A DNA stretch of 64,000 bases. It comes from Monilinia fructicola. Taxonomy: Eukaryota > Ascomycota > Leotiomycetes > Helotiales > Sclerotiniaceae. Where the stretch lies: contig VICG01000013.1 of assembly GCA_008692225.1 (NCBI GenBank), forward strand, positions 124,001 to 188,000, read 5' to 3'. Below are positions 35,421 to 46,522 of the stretch, one piece after another (position 1 is the stretch's first letter; every line of letters begins with the position of its first letter). The translations under genes and the position numbers were made by a program. The notes beneath the pieces were generated by a model. The model was given only the letters and a program-made list of their open reading frames with translations. It was not told the DNA's origin and did not search any database.

Positions 35421-35880
35421 GACATGAGAAGTCGTAGGACGAGGATCGGGGTAATGATGGTACGGTAAGGTAGGCTAGGCACGTTGAAGGAGAAGTCGAG
35501 GTATACAACACACCACGGCCTCCGATCCATTCATAAGTTATCATGAACCCAAGGCACAATGATCTCTACCGAGGTACCACCACTAGGATCAACTGTAAAA
35601 AAATATCCCATGATTCCTAACCATGTGCATGCGACTTTACAATACTCCGTATACCATGCACCATCCCGCGCTTAATCACCGGCTAAACACCAACCAACCA
35701 TCCATGATCCATCCATCCATCCATCTCTCCACAACAAACTCCACTAGGTTACCACATTATCGATCCGGACCCAGATGACAAGAATTATCATCTTCTTCAT
35801 TGATGACCCTAGGAGTAGGTACACAAATGCCCAGAACGATACCAGATCTGGAAAATGCAAAATAATAGTTTGGTAGGATA

Positions 35881-35961
35881 CGACGTCGGCATGATTCGAA
35901 CATGCGCCCCCGAAAGGAATTGATTTCTAGTCAATCACGTTAACCACTCCGTCACGACGCC
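35881..35961 (-). tRNA. tRNA-Ser (anticodon AGA)
   Basis: The minus strand folds into a class II tRNA of 81 nt without an intron. The 7-bp acceptor stem GGCGTCG pairs with CGACGTC (one G-U). The D-arm has GAGTGGTTAA, the anticodon loop CTAGAAA gives AGA, and there is a long variable arm. The T-arm is GCATG-TTCGAAT-CATGC, with discriminator G. It reads UCU and, by wobble, UCC serine codons. It lies alone, 300 bp downstream of the NYN-gene 3' end. Confidence 0.95.
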
Positions 35962-36263
35962 AGGTGTGTTTGTTGACTAATCGTGTGTAAAATTCAAAAT
36001 ATAATCAATACATCAATATATCCATGGAACTGTGGACGTACCATGATGCGATGAATGGAATGGACGGTCAGGGCAATCCAGGGCAATCCGGGGCTATTTA
36101 TCAATCACCAAGATTATCCGAATAAATCAGCAGGAGTATAGAATTTGTATTTAATTACCACTCAGATTATTGTAGAATTTATATTATTGATGAAGTCTTG
36201 ATCCAGAAGATGAAGATACATCGAGAGTTTACATTGCAGATATCATGCGTGGTGGTGTTATTT

Positions 36264-38048
36264 TCATGTGTTTACACTTCTATGCTTGGCGGCTTGAGCA
36301 TCACGTTTATGCTTGGTGGCTTGAGCATCACGTTTATGCTGGGCGGCTTGAGCATCAAGTCGCTGTTGGATCATCTTGTATTTCCCCGCCTTGCGTTTGT
36401 TCACATAGCGTTTGTCCGGATGGTACCGGTTCGGATTGCCTCTCTCCGGTGTATTTTTCTTTTTGCCCGCCATTCTCTTCAACGTCTCCATAAAATCTGA
36501 ATCGTTCAACCGCAGTAATAAGTCTTCATCTGAAACGACGCCCAAAGATAATCTTTCCCATAATATCCGTTCTTCCATTACTTTAATTTTTTTCACTAGG
36601 ATCTTTCGTTTCTTTGACATCTTTTCGTCCATCCTCTTGTACCTCTCCATTACCTTTTGCTCTTTCAAAGCTCTCTCCAATCTTTCTTCTGTCGCTTCGT
36701 CTGCTCTATCTGATCTCTCCTCTTCAGTGAGCTTGTCTTGTTCTCCTCCATCATGACATATTTCAGTCGAAATTATGTCCTGCTCTACCCGACTGAATCT
36801 ATACTCGCTTGTATGGTCCAGAACAAATCTAGCCACACATTCCAAACTTCGAATCTCATCTCCCAACATATTCCATGGGACCCAGAAATCACCCATCTTG
36901 CTCAATGAACCCTTGTTACACACCGTCACGATCCCAACCCCCCTTTTCCTTGCGTTATCCAGCATGCTGCAAAAATCCGTATCATCTGAGACCAGAAACA
37001 ACCAGTCATACGGACCTTTGTTTCCAGAACCTTGTAGTTCCCACGCACGCGCTAAAGCTCGATCTGCAGCCTGAGGAACGTTCTGCACGCGATGAACGAC
37101 CACACCCGCTCTTTCGAGTTCGTCATCTAATCCTACTTTAATCCCTGAAATGCTTTTATGTCTGTACGCCTCCCGATATCTGTCAATTTTCTTTTCATAT
37201 CCTATGAAATGGCGTAGTCTTTGCGTGCGACTTTTCGAAGAGGTGATTTGAGCCATCATCTCATTGTACTCATGCTCATGTATTTCGAAGTGAGTCTGCA
37301 AGTCCTTACGAAATTTATACTGCGCTTCGCAAACGCCACAGATATAAGGCTCACGTGGTGCAATCACACCTTGCTCTTCGAGCAGGTAACGCTTCTGAAG
37401 CGCCAACCGTTCATCTCTGATGGACCGGGGAAGATTGGACCACGTGTTTGAATTACCGAATGCTGATATCTTGACATCTTGACCGAATAGTCTAGCGAAT
37501 TTTGTTAACAACATTGTTACATTGTACGGATTTTTTGGCGTTTTGTTATCAAGATCCCATAAAATGATAATTTTGCCTTCTGTTGGCGTGAAAGTGTCCT
37601 CCGGCTTCTCGATCATAAGAGTCTTGTGTGTTGGTGCAGAGTTATTTTCTTGGTTCAATTTTAACCCTGGAAGGTTCCTCCGATCTGGAGGCTCATGAAA
37701 TTGAAGATTCTCTGGCTCGAGCCTTGGCTCAGAGAATCCATTTCCACGTCGTGACTTGAGCCAAGTGAGTAGGGAATTTTTGGTAGACTTCTGAGTTGGT
37801 GAAATCGAAACAGGTTTCAAATCAACCTTGACCGGATTCGATTTGATATAAAGTTGTTTCAGAGCCAATTCCAGAGAAACATCTGGAGACTTTGACGTGA
37901 AAAAATCCGAATCCAAATGGCGCTTCAATAGTTTTTTACTATTATCATGTTGCTTAATGGATTTCCAATTTGAAAATGTGAAGAATGGTCTATTGATGGA
38001 AGAGGACGAGGTGAGAAGAGTTTTTTTCGAGCTAACCCGGTGAATCAT
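36264..38048 (-). CDS. NYN-domain (PIN-like nuclease) protein with C2H2 zinc finger, probably mitochondrial
   Basis: Single-exon gene, 594 aa. Residues 1-29 are basic and Ser-rich without acids, like a mitochondrial presequence. IIILWDLDNKTP (160-171) is the first acidic motif of the NYN fold. Between it and the second motif YDWLFLVSDDTDF (347-359) sits a C2H2 finger (C237, C240, H253, H257). VCNKGSLSKMGDFWVPW follows. The region about 430-520 is charged and coiled-coil-like. The C-terminus has a three-copy nine-residue repeat (DAQAAQHKR-type) encoded by a 27-bp DNA repeat. The family is inferred to cut RNA. Plants have mitochondrial NYN nucleases with an inserted zinc finger, so a role in organelle RNA processing is plausible but not shown. 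Confidence 0.75.
   Translation of the reverse strand: MIHRVSSKKTLLTSSSSINRPFFTFSNWKSIKQHDNSKKLLKRHLDSDFFTSKSPDVSLELALKQLYIKSNPVKVDLKPVSISPTQKSTKNSLLTWLKSRRGNGFSEPRLEPENLQFHEPPDRRNLPGLKLNQENNSAPTHKTLMIEKPEDTFTPTEGKIIILWDLDNKTPKNPYNVTMLLTKFARLFGQDVKISAFGNSNTWSNLPRSIRDERLALQKRYLLEEQGVIAPREPYICGVCEAQYKFRKDLQTHFEIHEHEYNEMMAQITSSKSRTQRLRHFIGYEKKIDRYREAYRHKSISGIKVGLDDELERAGVVVHRVQNVPQAADRALARAWELQGSGNKGPYDWLFLVSDDTDFCSMLDNARKRGVGIVTVCNKGSLSKMGDFWVPWNMLGDEIRSLECVARFVLDHTSEYRFSRVEQDIISTEICHDGGEQDKLTEEERSDRADEATEERLERALKEQKVMERYKRMDEKMSKKRKILVKKIKVMEERILWERLSLGVVSDEDLLLRLNDSDFMETLKRMAGKKKNTPERGNPNRYHPDKRYVNKRKAGKYKMIQQRLDAQAAQHKRDAQATKHKRDAQAAKHRSVNT
36273..36354 (-). repeat. 27-bp coding tandem repeat, three copies
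   Basis: Three imperfect copies of a 27-bp unit containing GGCTTGAGCATCA, in frame at the 3' end of the NYN gene; a likely source of length polymorphism. Confidence 0.85.
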
Positions 38049-38617
38049 CGTTCATTCATGATCCTTGATCGTTCCTGATGTCTTCGTGTCATGGACATCA
38101 GTTTGTCGTGACTATCACGACTTTCAGATTTGTGGAGGTCAGAAAATGGTTGCTTGGGAAGGAGATTCTGTATGTTGCCTCGGATGTCACGCGGCCGCTA
38201 GCGTAAAACTGCACACGTGACGAATTGTCATAAGATATCCATGTCGACGTCGACATCCCTTCTATCTCTCTCCTAGGCCTGTTGTTAAACACAGCTTGAG
38301 ATTTATATTCTTCGATTGACTAGTGGTATGAGGGTCGAAACCTGCATGCTACTGAACCTTGGGGTTCTCAGATCAAGTGATCTTGACTTCAAAGCTTCAA
38401 ATCGATGTATGCTTCGTAAAGTACATATGTGCAGCCTAGGGTGTTTGGTGGTACTTTTGTCATTTCAACTGTATCCGAAGACTAAATCGGGTTATGTGCA
38501 TCTATAACTCACGCCATACGCCCAAATATTATTATGATCCCCAATTATCTCTGGACAGTTTTCAACTCATATTCTACTCCCCGTCTTTTTTCCACACGCT
38601 TCGTCAAAACCTCAAAA
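38049..38617. other. Intergenic region
   Basis: Between the NYN gene's 5' end and the UstYa-like gene's 3' end, both on the minus strand. It includes a GTCGAC-GTCGAC doublet near 38,246. No gene recognised. Confidence 0.4.
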
Positions 38618-39518
38618 TCACTCCCCAAAAGACTCGAGACTCAACCTCCACAACTCCTCCGGATCCCTACACTGCCTTTCACCCATTCCATCAACATTTT
38701 CCTTCCCCCTCGAATCAAGCTTTGGAGGCTCAAGCGTTCCATCCGCATTACACAAAATCGTCTAAAGATACGCCGCTCAGAATTAGCGGTGGACAACCCC
38801 TCTTCCCTATCAATGAACATATCATCTGAGGTGCAAAACACAACATATGCAGTAGGTATACAACACCCCAAAAAATAAGTTTGAAACATACCTGTCTCAA
38901 ATAATCAAAACAATGCAACCAATGCAACGGATCCCCATGTTCGGCATGTCCAAAATCGTGTCCTGTCCCTCCTCTCACCTTCTTCGCATTCTCCCGAACT
39001 TTCCCATCTCCATCTCCATCTCCCCTCCCCATTCCTCCCATGTCCCCCTTTGACCCCTCAACTTCCACCTTCAACTCCTCCATCTCCCTAAACAGCTCCT
39101 GTACACCCATCCTCATAATCCCCAAACAATGAAGTGAATGAAACATCGTAATCCCATACTTATGTTTCTCCACCCTCTGATCCGCTCTCTCATCCTCGCT
39201 CTCCACTACCACCTGCCAAAACCCTTTATTTGAAGGCAACAAATCCTCCCAAAGAGAATCATAGACATGCGACAGATTTTCATAGGCAGCATGCTCCGCA
39301 AACACCACAGTCTTGGAAGCAGAAGCGGAGGGGTTAAGGGATTGGGGGATTGGGGGATTCGAAGTCGAGGAATATGACGACGCCGAGGAGAAAGCAGACG
39401 AAGAGTGTATCTGCTGGAAATATGCAAGCGTGGCAACCACCACCACCACGAGAAACACCAACGGGATGAAGAAACACGAAGAATATTGCTTCTGGGAGCG
39501 ACTGGCCAACATCTTCAA
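38618..39518 (-). CDS. UstYa-like protein (DUF3328)
   Basis: Exons on the minus strand: 39518-38892 and 38761-38618 (donor GTATGT, acceptor TTTAG, phase 0), 256 aa. One membrane span (about residues 15-36) follows a short basic N-terminus. Two HxxHC motifs, HSLHC (127-131) and HWLHC (199-203), are the hallmark of UstYa/DUF3328 proteins. The tail TILCNADGTLEPPK matches the usual post-motif block, normally CxADxTLE. Family members act in fungal RiPP pathways (ustiloxin, cyclochlorotine types) in oxidative cyclisation or related steps. No RiPP precursor or other biosynthetic gene lies next to it: neighbours are a NYN protein and COX15. An acidic, Gly/Asp/Glu-rich insert (about 145-185) separates the motifs and is longer than usual in my recollection. 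Confidence 0.85.
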
Positions 39519-41021
39519 CAGACCTCAGATTCGCCCGAGACTCTTCCCTCTTTCAAGTTTCCCCAAATCGATGGACACTTTGTCTCGTCCTCTCGTCATA
39601 TAAACAAAAATCTAATCGCCATCTGATTCTTTCCTTCACCTGATATGGACATTGAAATATAATTCCACCTTCCTATACGGACCTAGCCTGATCAGTGCCA
39701 AGAGATATAGGTCTTGGCACCTTCCCCTTTGCATATCTAGCCAGTAGCCGCCCGGGAAGCTGGAAATCGTCAATCTGCTATTCTTCAAAACCGGCGGGAC
39801 TGCGATCCCTTTTGAGTTAGTGATCATCCATCAATACATGTCTGTGCAGCTCCGCACGGCAGTTGGGAAGCTAAGGATAGGTTACTGGGATGCAAAGATC
39901 AACTGCTGGACGTCGACGCGTGTAGGGTTGCTGAGAGTGCGGTATGTACCCGACGAACGGCATTGGCAAGGAAACTATTTTCATGGTCAGTGTCGACGCG
40001 CAAGATGAGTTATACATGTTAAGGTGCCACAAAGGTAATACACGCATGACACAGATGTGAAGATAGACGATTCGTTAACTTGACTCTTCCTCTGTACCTT
40101 GACTTTGACTATGCTTGAGGTCCCACTGCTTCATGTTAGGCGAGCAGAATATTGCACTATCATAAAGGAGATTTTTAGACCACTATGCCCCAGAATTCAT
40201 CACCATCTCACCCCTCTCTTCCCGACTCACCTATCCACGACTCACCTTTCTATCATCCATCAAAAGCACAACAATATCAACGAATAAACGCACACCCAAA
40301 AATAGACGGTTCATAATCGTCCTTAACAAGTATGATCCAGGGCGGAGAATGTGGAGGCGCAAGGGGAATACTTACCCTGAGGTACTTTAGCTGGGGAGTT
40401 GGTCCGGTGTTTGGAGTAATATGTCATACGATATCAAGTCAAGCCCCTTCCGATTGATGACCCGTTTGCCCCTTTACCCCGGCAGATATTTCAATCATCA
40501 AGCGGTACATCGCCGGTGACACTTTCATAGAATACCGAGTCTCAGGCCAAGGCTATGTATAGCGTACTCTGATGTACTCTTTTCGTCAGCTGCAAGCATA
40601 CACGACAACAATTTCATGGACAATTGGACTCACAGCAGCTTTAACATACGTGGATATACAAGAGATGATATAGGGAAGAACTGGAAAAGTGTGCACAGCT
40701 GCAAAAGAGACAATCTTTCGAGTTGGACGCTTGATTCTGAAGAATTTTGATTAATTTCCGAAGCTGATGAGTTTCTGTGCCATCGCTCTTGATACCTCGA
40801 AAAATATGGTTTGGAAACAACTGAGGCTTTTTTTTGTAACCTTTGACTAGGTATGAGAGGACATTCTGGTGAGAATGGATTGGGTATACAAAAACTGATT
40901 ACATTGATATACAGAGTTGAGAAGTGGATAGTATTTACATGAGGTAAGTATAAGTGGGCGCCTTTCTCTCCTAACACCCTTTTGATTTATACTTTCAAAT
41001 GTACAATGGAAAACTTCGAAA
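39519..41021. other. Intergenic region
   Basis: Upstream of the UstYa-like gene and downstream of COX15. No convincing gene; short open frames only. Confidence 0.4.
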
Positions 41022-42640
41022 TCAAGAACTTTTCGCAGCAAGTGGCGCACTATGACCTGCAGAATGCATGATTCGAGAGGTTCGTGGACTACGAGGTGCT
41101 AATTTTTTCTTCAAAATGGCCATCGTCCTCTTAGGTATCCAGACTCGACTTCCCAACACCATCACACCTGTCAACAATGCCAGACTTCCAGCCTGATGGG
41201 CAGATGCAAGCGGAGTGGGTACTAAATAGATCAAAGTGCTAATACCCAAAGTAACTTGCACCATCAAAAGATGTACCACACCCATCATCCCCTTTGCTGC
41301 AGTCTTTGGAAGGGCGGCTTTGACTCTGGGATTAAAACGTGAATATGCCCAGAGGGCTAAAATGGCACTAAAAGATGTAGTGGCTAGTATACGATGGTCG
41401 AGTTGTACTGTCGAGGGATTTTCGAGCATGTTACGCCACCATAGATCACTATGATCTGGTCGTCTAGAGTAGAATTCCGAAAATAGTTCAGATTTCGGTG
41501 GTGCGAGTCCAGCACCCATTCGAGGGAATTCATTGTAAATGAGACCTGCATCAAGTCCCGCTACCAATCCACCTGACATAGCTGTTGTGAAAACTAGAAG
41601 CGCAAGGCCGGCAACCGATTTGCGGAACACAGACAAGGAGGGCGAAGATAAGCGATGAAGTTGCGCATGAGCTTCAGCGGGTGTGGAATTGAATAATAAA
41701 CGACAATCGCGAAGAATTGACAGGCCATTCCAAAGCATCGCGGTGTAGCATATGAACGCAGTGCCGAGATGTGTGGTAAGTCTATATTGAGACACGCGAG
41801 GATGGGAACCAGGGGCAAAAAGGTCGTCCTTCAATCCTGACTTAACCATCCACCACCCAATAGCTCCTTGGAAGCCAATAAGTCCAGATATTCCAAGTAG
41901 ACGAAGAGCCATGGGCTTGGAGACTTTACGACGGGCAACAAAGTATACAGCTGGGACGACGAAGGACAGTCCAATGAAACGTCCCCACAATCGATGGAAC
42001 CACTCCATAAAATATATCTTCTTAAATTCTTCCATTGTCATATGTGGATTCAAGAGTTTAAATTCTGGCGAAGCTCGATATAGTTCGAATTCACTCTCCC
42101 AATCTGCAGCAGTGAGTGGGAAAAGAGATCCAGTAACAGGCTTCCATTCTGTGATACTAAGACTTGAAGGGCGTCAGTAGGTTAATATATATATGCAGGA
42201 ATTGGCAGACTGCAAGACTGAACTTGAGTCATCGAGATGGCGCCTCAACCAAATACCACATACCCAGACTCAGTCAAGCGTGTCAGACCTCCAAATACGA
42301 CAATTCCGAAGACACTCGCGGCACTTCCTAATAACCAATAACCGACTGATTTCGAACTTGTTTCTGGAAATCTCCCACGAGAAGAAGCTTGATTGATCGT
42401 TTGGCTGGATTTACTCAATGAATCAGCCAGTGACCTTAGTGGAGAGGCTCTATTTGCAGATTCAGTGATTGTAGCCGTATTGCTATTGAATCGTATAGTG
42501 CGTGATGATGAGATGGATTTGGAGGGGAATTTTGTTGCTCGTAAGGATGGTCTAGGTTGTTTCAAGCATTGATGACATATAAAAAAGTCCTTCGATAATC
42601 TCGGGACCCCTTTACGTAGCCCTGGTAGTATTGACGCCAT
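41022..42640 (-). CDS. COX15: COX15, haem A synthase (cytochrome c oxidase assembly)
   Basis: Mitochondrial inner-membrane enzyme that oxidises haem O to haem A for cytochrome c oxidase. Minus-strand exons: 42640-42264 and 42162-41022 (donor GTATGT, acceptor CAAG, phase fits), 505 aa, close to the yeast length. The N-terminus (MASILPGLRKGVPRLSK) and the following Ser/Arg-rich stretch form a mitochondrial targeting sequence. Conserved blocks: FGGLTRLTESG, EWFHRLWGRFIGL, GFQGAIGWWMVKSGL, TTHLGTAF, QLDHRILATT and SAHQAGSLALLTG. The four conserved haem-ligand His positions are present. Several membrane spans. No frame problem. It is divergent with the sugar-nucleotide transporter gene, sharing about 0.7 kb upstream. 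Confidence 0.95.
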
Positions 42641-43354
42641 TGATCACGAAGTGATGTGAAGAAAAGAGAAGAAAAGAAAAGAAAAGGCAAAAGATAGACA
42701 GAGAGAAGAAAGTGGCAGCATGGTGGGATGGTGGGATGGATAGACGTATAATTATATATGTACGGGTAATCATAATCATATTACAGTCCGGAGTAAGGAT
42801 TCCTTAGATCTCGGTGAATTGTGGATCCGTGGATTATCTCTCAGTCATCGGATGGGACGAGAATTCCGACCGGAAACTGGCAAAACGTTTTTCCGTGCCA
42901 AAGGCGGTGAAGTGAACGAGGACTGGAGGAAGGTTGGATGTTGGAGGTTGCAGGTGTTGGAAACATCCATGGATGATAAAATCCTGTACAGTAACAAATT
43001 CTCAAATTGATCGCAAATTGATCCCAAATTGATCGACGACAAGGGTTTCCAGGGCTGCTACTGTAGGAATGAATGGCTTCAACTGAACCAGATAATCCAA
43101 ACTGATTATCCCTCCCAATCGTCAGCAAGTTCGAAATACCGAGTACGACAACGACAACGACAGCTCCAACGACTCCCAATTAAAAAGGAGTTCGTGTCAT
43201 GTCTCGACCATAACATAAATTGGAATATCTCAACGAAAGTATATTGTATAACTGGATGATTTTTAAATGATATTCAAGTCACACAGTTCTCACTTCATCC
43301 TTTAGGCATGCAGCAATATTTCTCTCCTTTTTACATAATATCTTAATTAATACC
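42641..43354. other. Shared upstream region of COX15 and the transporter
   Basis: Divergent promoter region of about 0.7 kb. It contains GA-rich stretches (42,660-42,720), a TATATATG near 42,756 and ATTGATC-type repeats near 43,010-43,035. No gene recognised. Confidence 0.45.
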
Positions 43355-44992
43355 ATGTTCTCAGCTCGCAATACCGATAACCCTATTCCCTTTCGACCAG
43401 CTCTTCAGTATCTCATCAATACTGCGAATACGAATCTCCCGCGAACACTATCGAATCGTCGAAGAAGTCATTCAGCTAGTAGTTTGGATTCAGATGGGGA
43501 GAGTGGTGCCAGAATGTCTTCTCGCAATGCAACAACCTCATCTGAACTTCACCCATCCATTCCCCTCATAAATATATCTCGAAGTCCTTCCCCTTATCGT
43601 CCAAGAGAAGCTTCGTCCCCTACGTCAGATAGCGATGAAGAATATGAGAATTGGGGCACATCATCTAGGCGACCTTTCCTATCACAAGAAGAACCGAAAT
43701 ATACAGGCTGGCGATGGTTACTTTACAGTGGAGGACTAGGTCAATTCCTTTTCAATACTACAAGAGGCTGGCAATTTTACGTTGGTGTTTTGGTTTTCTG
43801 GCTTGGGGGTTGCGGCATAGGTCTTACTGTCATGAATAGGATCATTCTCTGGAGTGGGTACCTCCAAGCAAATTATACTTCACATACTAAGCTTATGATC
43901 TTGATAGCTGGAGTTTATAAGTTTCCCTGGCCGATGACGACTACTTTCATCGAATTATTGATCACACACGGTTTTATATGGCTTTCGGCATTCCTTACGA
44001 GACTGGCGAGTCCTGTGTGTATTACTGCAGGTGTATCGAGTGCGGTTGCGCCAAGTACCCCTTTCCAAAATTCTAGTTCACCTGGTTTCAGAGGAGATGG
44101 TAAAAAACAAGGGCTCCTTTCGACCTTTGGGAGGTTATCATCTGCAAGTTCTGGTGGTATCGCTGGTGGTGGATTATTCGAATTTGATCGAGCCGTTGCT
44201 CGACAGGTCTTACCCCTGGCCATCATTTTCGTGGTGAAGGTTATATTGAGCAATATTTCTTTCGCATACGCCCAGTTGCCTATATATGTCATGGCTAGGA
44301 TTGGGATTGTGCCGTTTTCCTTACTATTTACGGCATTTCTTGGACAACAGCAACACTCTGCATCAACCATCTCATCAGCCTTGATCGCCTCGCTTTTCCT
44401 ATTACTCGGCACGATGAAAGTTGGCATTCGTGCACCGTGGGAAAGTATTGTTGCCGGGGTCTTTTCATCAATTTTTGTCGCATTATACCCAGTTCAGATT
44501 CAACGTACATACAAAGCACTCGTCGCCCAACTCGTACCTCAAGGCGACCTCATAGGTGGTTTTACTTCTAGCAACAGCCCTTCCGATTTTTCCGGTTCCC
44601 GTGAAGAAAATCGAGCGTATTGGCGTTTGCTCCACTACACATCTCTTCTCTCCATTCTGATCTTCATCCCTATCCTTCTTCTATCAGGCGAACTGGGCAG
44701 CGTCTATCGCAATTGCTACTTTATGGATGTGTTTTTCCATTGGTTGATGGTTCTCTGCGGAGGCACAGGATCATGGGCGGTGTTTTGGTGCACAATTGCA
44801 TTGACCAGAGCGACTAGCCCACTTACTACCAGTTTCTTATTTGTGCCCAGAGCCGCGTTCTTATTGCCTATTATGGCGGGATTTAAGATGCCAGCTTACA
44901 GTTGGATTGGATTTGGCATGTGTTGGGCTAGTTGTGGTTGGTTCTTGATGGGACGGATAAGAGAAGGGAGACCTATCGAGAGGTTGAGGTAA
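43355..44992 (+). CDS. Nucleotide-sugar/triose-phosphate-type transporter (DMT superfamily, SLC35-like)
   Basis: Single exon, 545 aa. A cytosolic Ser/Arg-rich N-terminus (1 to about 115) contains SPSPYRPREASSP-like low complexity. After GWRWLLYSGGLGQFLF come about ten hydrophobic spans. Noted blocks: GWQFYVGVLVFWLGGCGIG, LSNISFAYAQLPIYVMARIG, KVGIRAPWESIVAGVFSSIF and GSVYRNCYFMDVFFHWL. This layout fits Golgi or ER transporters that exchange nucleotide sugars, or the TPT branch of the same superfamily. A loop of about 60 residues between spans (near 230-290) is Ser/Gly-rich. Substrate cannot be told from sequence. No obvious introns. Confidence 0.8.
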   Translation: MFSARNTDNPIPFRPALQYLINTANTNLPRTLSNRRRSHSASSLDSDGESGARMSSRNATTSSELHPSIPLINISRSPSPYRPREASSPTSDSDEEYENWGTSSRRPFLSQEEPKYTGWRWLLYSGGLGQFLFNTTRGWQFYVGVLVFWLGGCGIGLTVMNRIILWSGYLQANYTSHTKLMILIAGVYKFPWPMTTTFIELLITHGFIWLSAFLTRLASPVCITAGVSSAVAPSTPFQNSSSPGFRGDGKKQGLLSTFGRLSSASSGGIAGGGLFEFDRAVARQVLPLAIIFVVKVILSNISFAYAQLPIYVMARIGIVPFSLLFTAFLGQQQHSASTISSALIASLFLLLGTMKVGIRAPWESIVAGVFSSIFVALYPVQIQRTYKALVAQLVPQGDLIGGFTSSNSPSDFSGSREENRAYWRLLHYTSLLSILIFIPILLLSGELGSVYRNCYFMDVFFHWLMVLCGGTGSWAVFWCTIALTRATSPLTTSFLFVPRAAFLLPIMAGFKMPAYSWIGFGMCWASCGWFLMGRIREGRPIERLR

Positions 44993-46522
44993 CGGAAGTT
45001 TAGATTTCGGAATTACGCAATTGTATAAGCCGTCAGATATAGGGGTTGGATATAAAATGGTGTATACTAATGAAAATAAGACGATTCTAACCTAGATCTT
45101 GTGCCTCGTTAACTCATAATGGCAGCATTATAAGAGTCTCTACTAAAAGAATTTTGGTATCCCTTGTGTAGGGGGCAATTGCATATACAAAATGCTTTGG
45201 GTCATGGTACCATCGACGTCCTACATCCTGCGGTGGAGCAGTTCTGGGACACTCGTATTCCAAAAGTGCTACAAAAAGCGACCGAAATGACAAAAAAGTG
45301 CGATAAGGGTTCACATAGCCAGCATGATACACAAGGGTGTACGAGCAGATGTTTTTAAATGTCAGAACGGAATCTGGCATGGCGTTTTGTATCATCGTGC
45401 TCGGCGGGTGCGTCCAAGGGATGTAGATAATTCAAGTGAACAGCGTTAAAGTTAACCTGGGTCGTGGAGTTCATCGCTTAGTTTTCGTTTTGGACTTCGT
45501 CTCCATATTGGGATTGGTCTTGGGTCCGTCGCCTGTAGATCCAGCTTCGGACCCGCATCCGTCGATAGGGTAAGCCGAATGATGACATTTTTCTCAATGT
45601 TGACATTTCCTCGTCTTGGTTTTTGGCCTTTTCTCGAGGGTCGTCTCGCTATCAGGTTTGGGGATCATTTTACGGTTGAATTTCGACATTACATGGGACT
45701 TGATGAATACCCCTACGCACAAGATCATAAAATTATTCCACCAACCCAATTCATGGGCAACCTAGGTGCATTTGGGCGAGTAATGGATTATTGTTCCCCA
45801 GATTCTATGGTTGAAGCAGCATAAGAGAATATTCATCATTGAGCACTTTCACTAGGGACTCGATTTGTAAAACGGGAAAACTTTCTGGAGGAACATTTTG
45901 CGGACTTGTTGTGAAAGTAGGACTGGATGAATTTGATCGTTCTGAATATTTCAACAACTTCAACGAAGACTTCTGGCCAAGAGCAGTGACCAGTGCGGTG
46001 ATCCGATGAGAGACCACAATTCGCATGGTGTCACCACAAATAATCCAGGCCTTGGAAAGTTTGATAGTTTTAATTTCATCAAACACACCTTTGGAAATTC
46101 ACTCAAACGACAGTCCTCCGGACCTCCGGAATTATGAACCAGGAATACCATCATAAAGATGAGTCATAGACTCATTGGTTACAGTCAGGATTCACGGCCG
46201 AGATTCATAGCAATCATTGTAGTAATACCTAAATATTGAATTTACATAGTGATTCACGGTCCTCGGTATTCCATCTTCTACTTAAGGCAGATGCTCTCTG
46301 AGAAATTCCAAAAACTCTACCGTATTTTCTTCCATTTCTTAAGTTCCAGTGTAATTGTTCAGGTCAACAATCTCTCACGGGTTTTGACACTGTTGAACAA
46401 GACGTCACAATCTCCAGGCCTGAGAAAAAACTTCAAAATCATTACACCAACTCTTAGCAAGTTTCTTTTCCACGATTCCCGATCCGAACTCATCAATATT
46501 CATCACCTCAAATTATATAGCT
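44993..46522. other. Gene-poor region with ambiguous small open frames
   Basis: Short open frames on both strands (45164-45358 +, 45579-45824 +, 45805-46086 -) have protein-like composition in parts but no family and no clear splicing. I could not build a gene. Confidence 0.3.
45579..45824 (+). CDS. Possible small hypothetical protein, 81 aa
   Basis: Open frame starting MMTFFSMLTFPRLGFWPFLE, hydrophobic at first, then EFRHYMGLDEYPYAQDHK and ending DYCSPDSMVEAA. It could be a remnant of a larger gene. No domain recognised and no intron identified. Confidence 0.2.
   Translation: MMTFFSMLTFPRLGFWPFLEGRLAIRFGDHFTVEFRHYMGLDEYPYAQDHKIIPPTQFMGNLGAFGRVMDYCSPDSMVEAA

Larger units (their letters stand above)
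34403..35880. other. Intergenic region with simple repeats
   Basis: No gene recognised. C-rich open frames near 34,955-35,350 are low complexity. Tandem repeats are listed separately. Confidence 0.4.
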
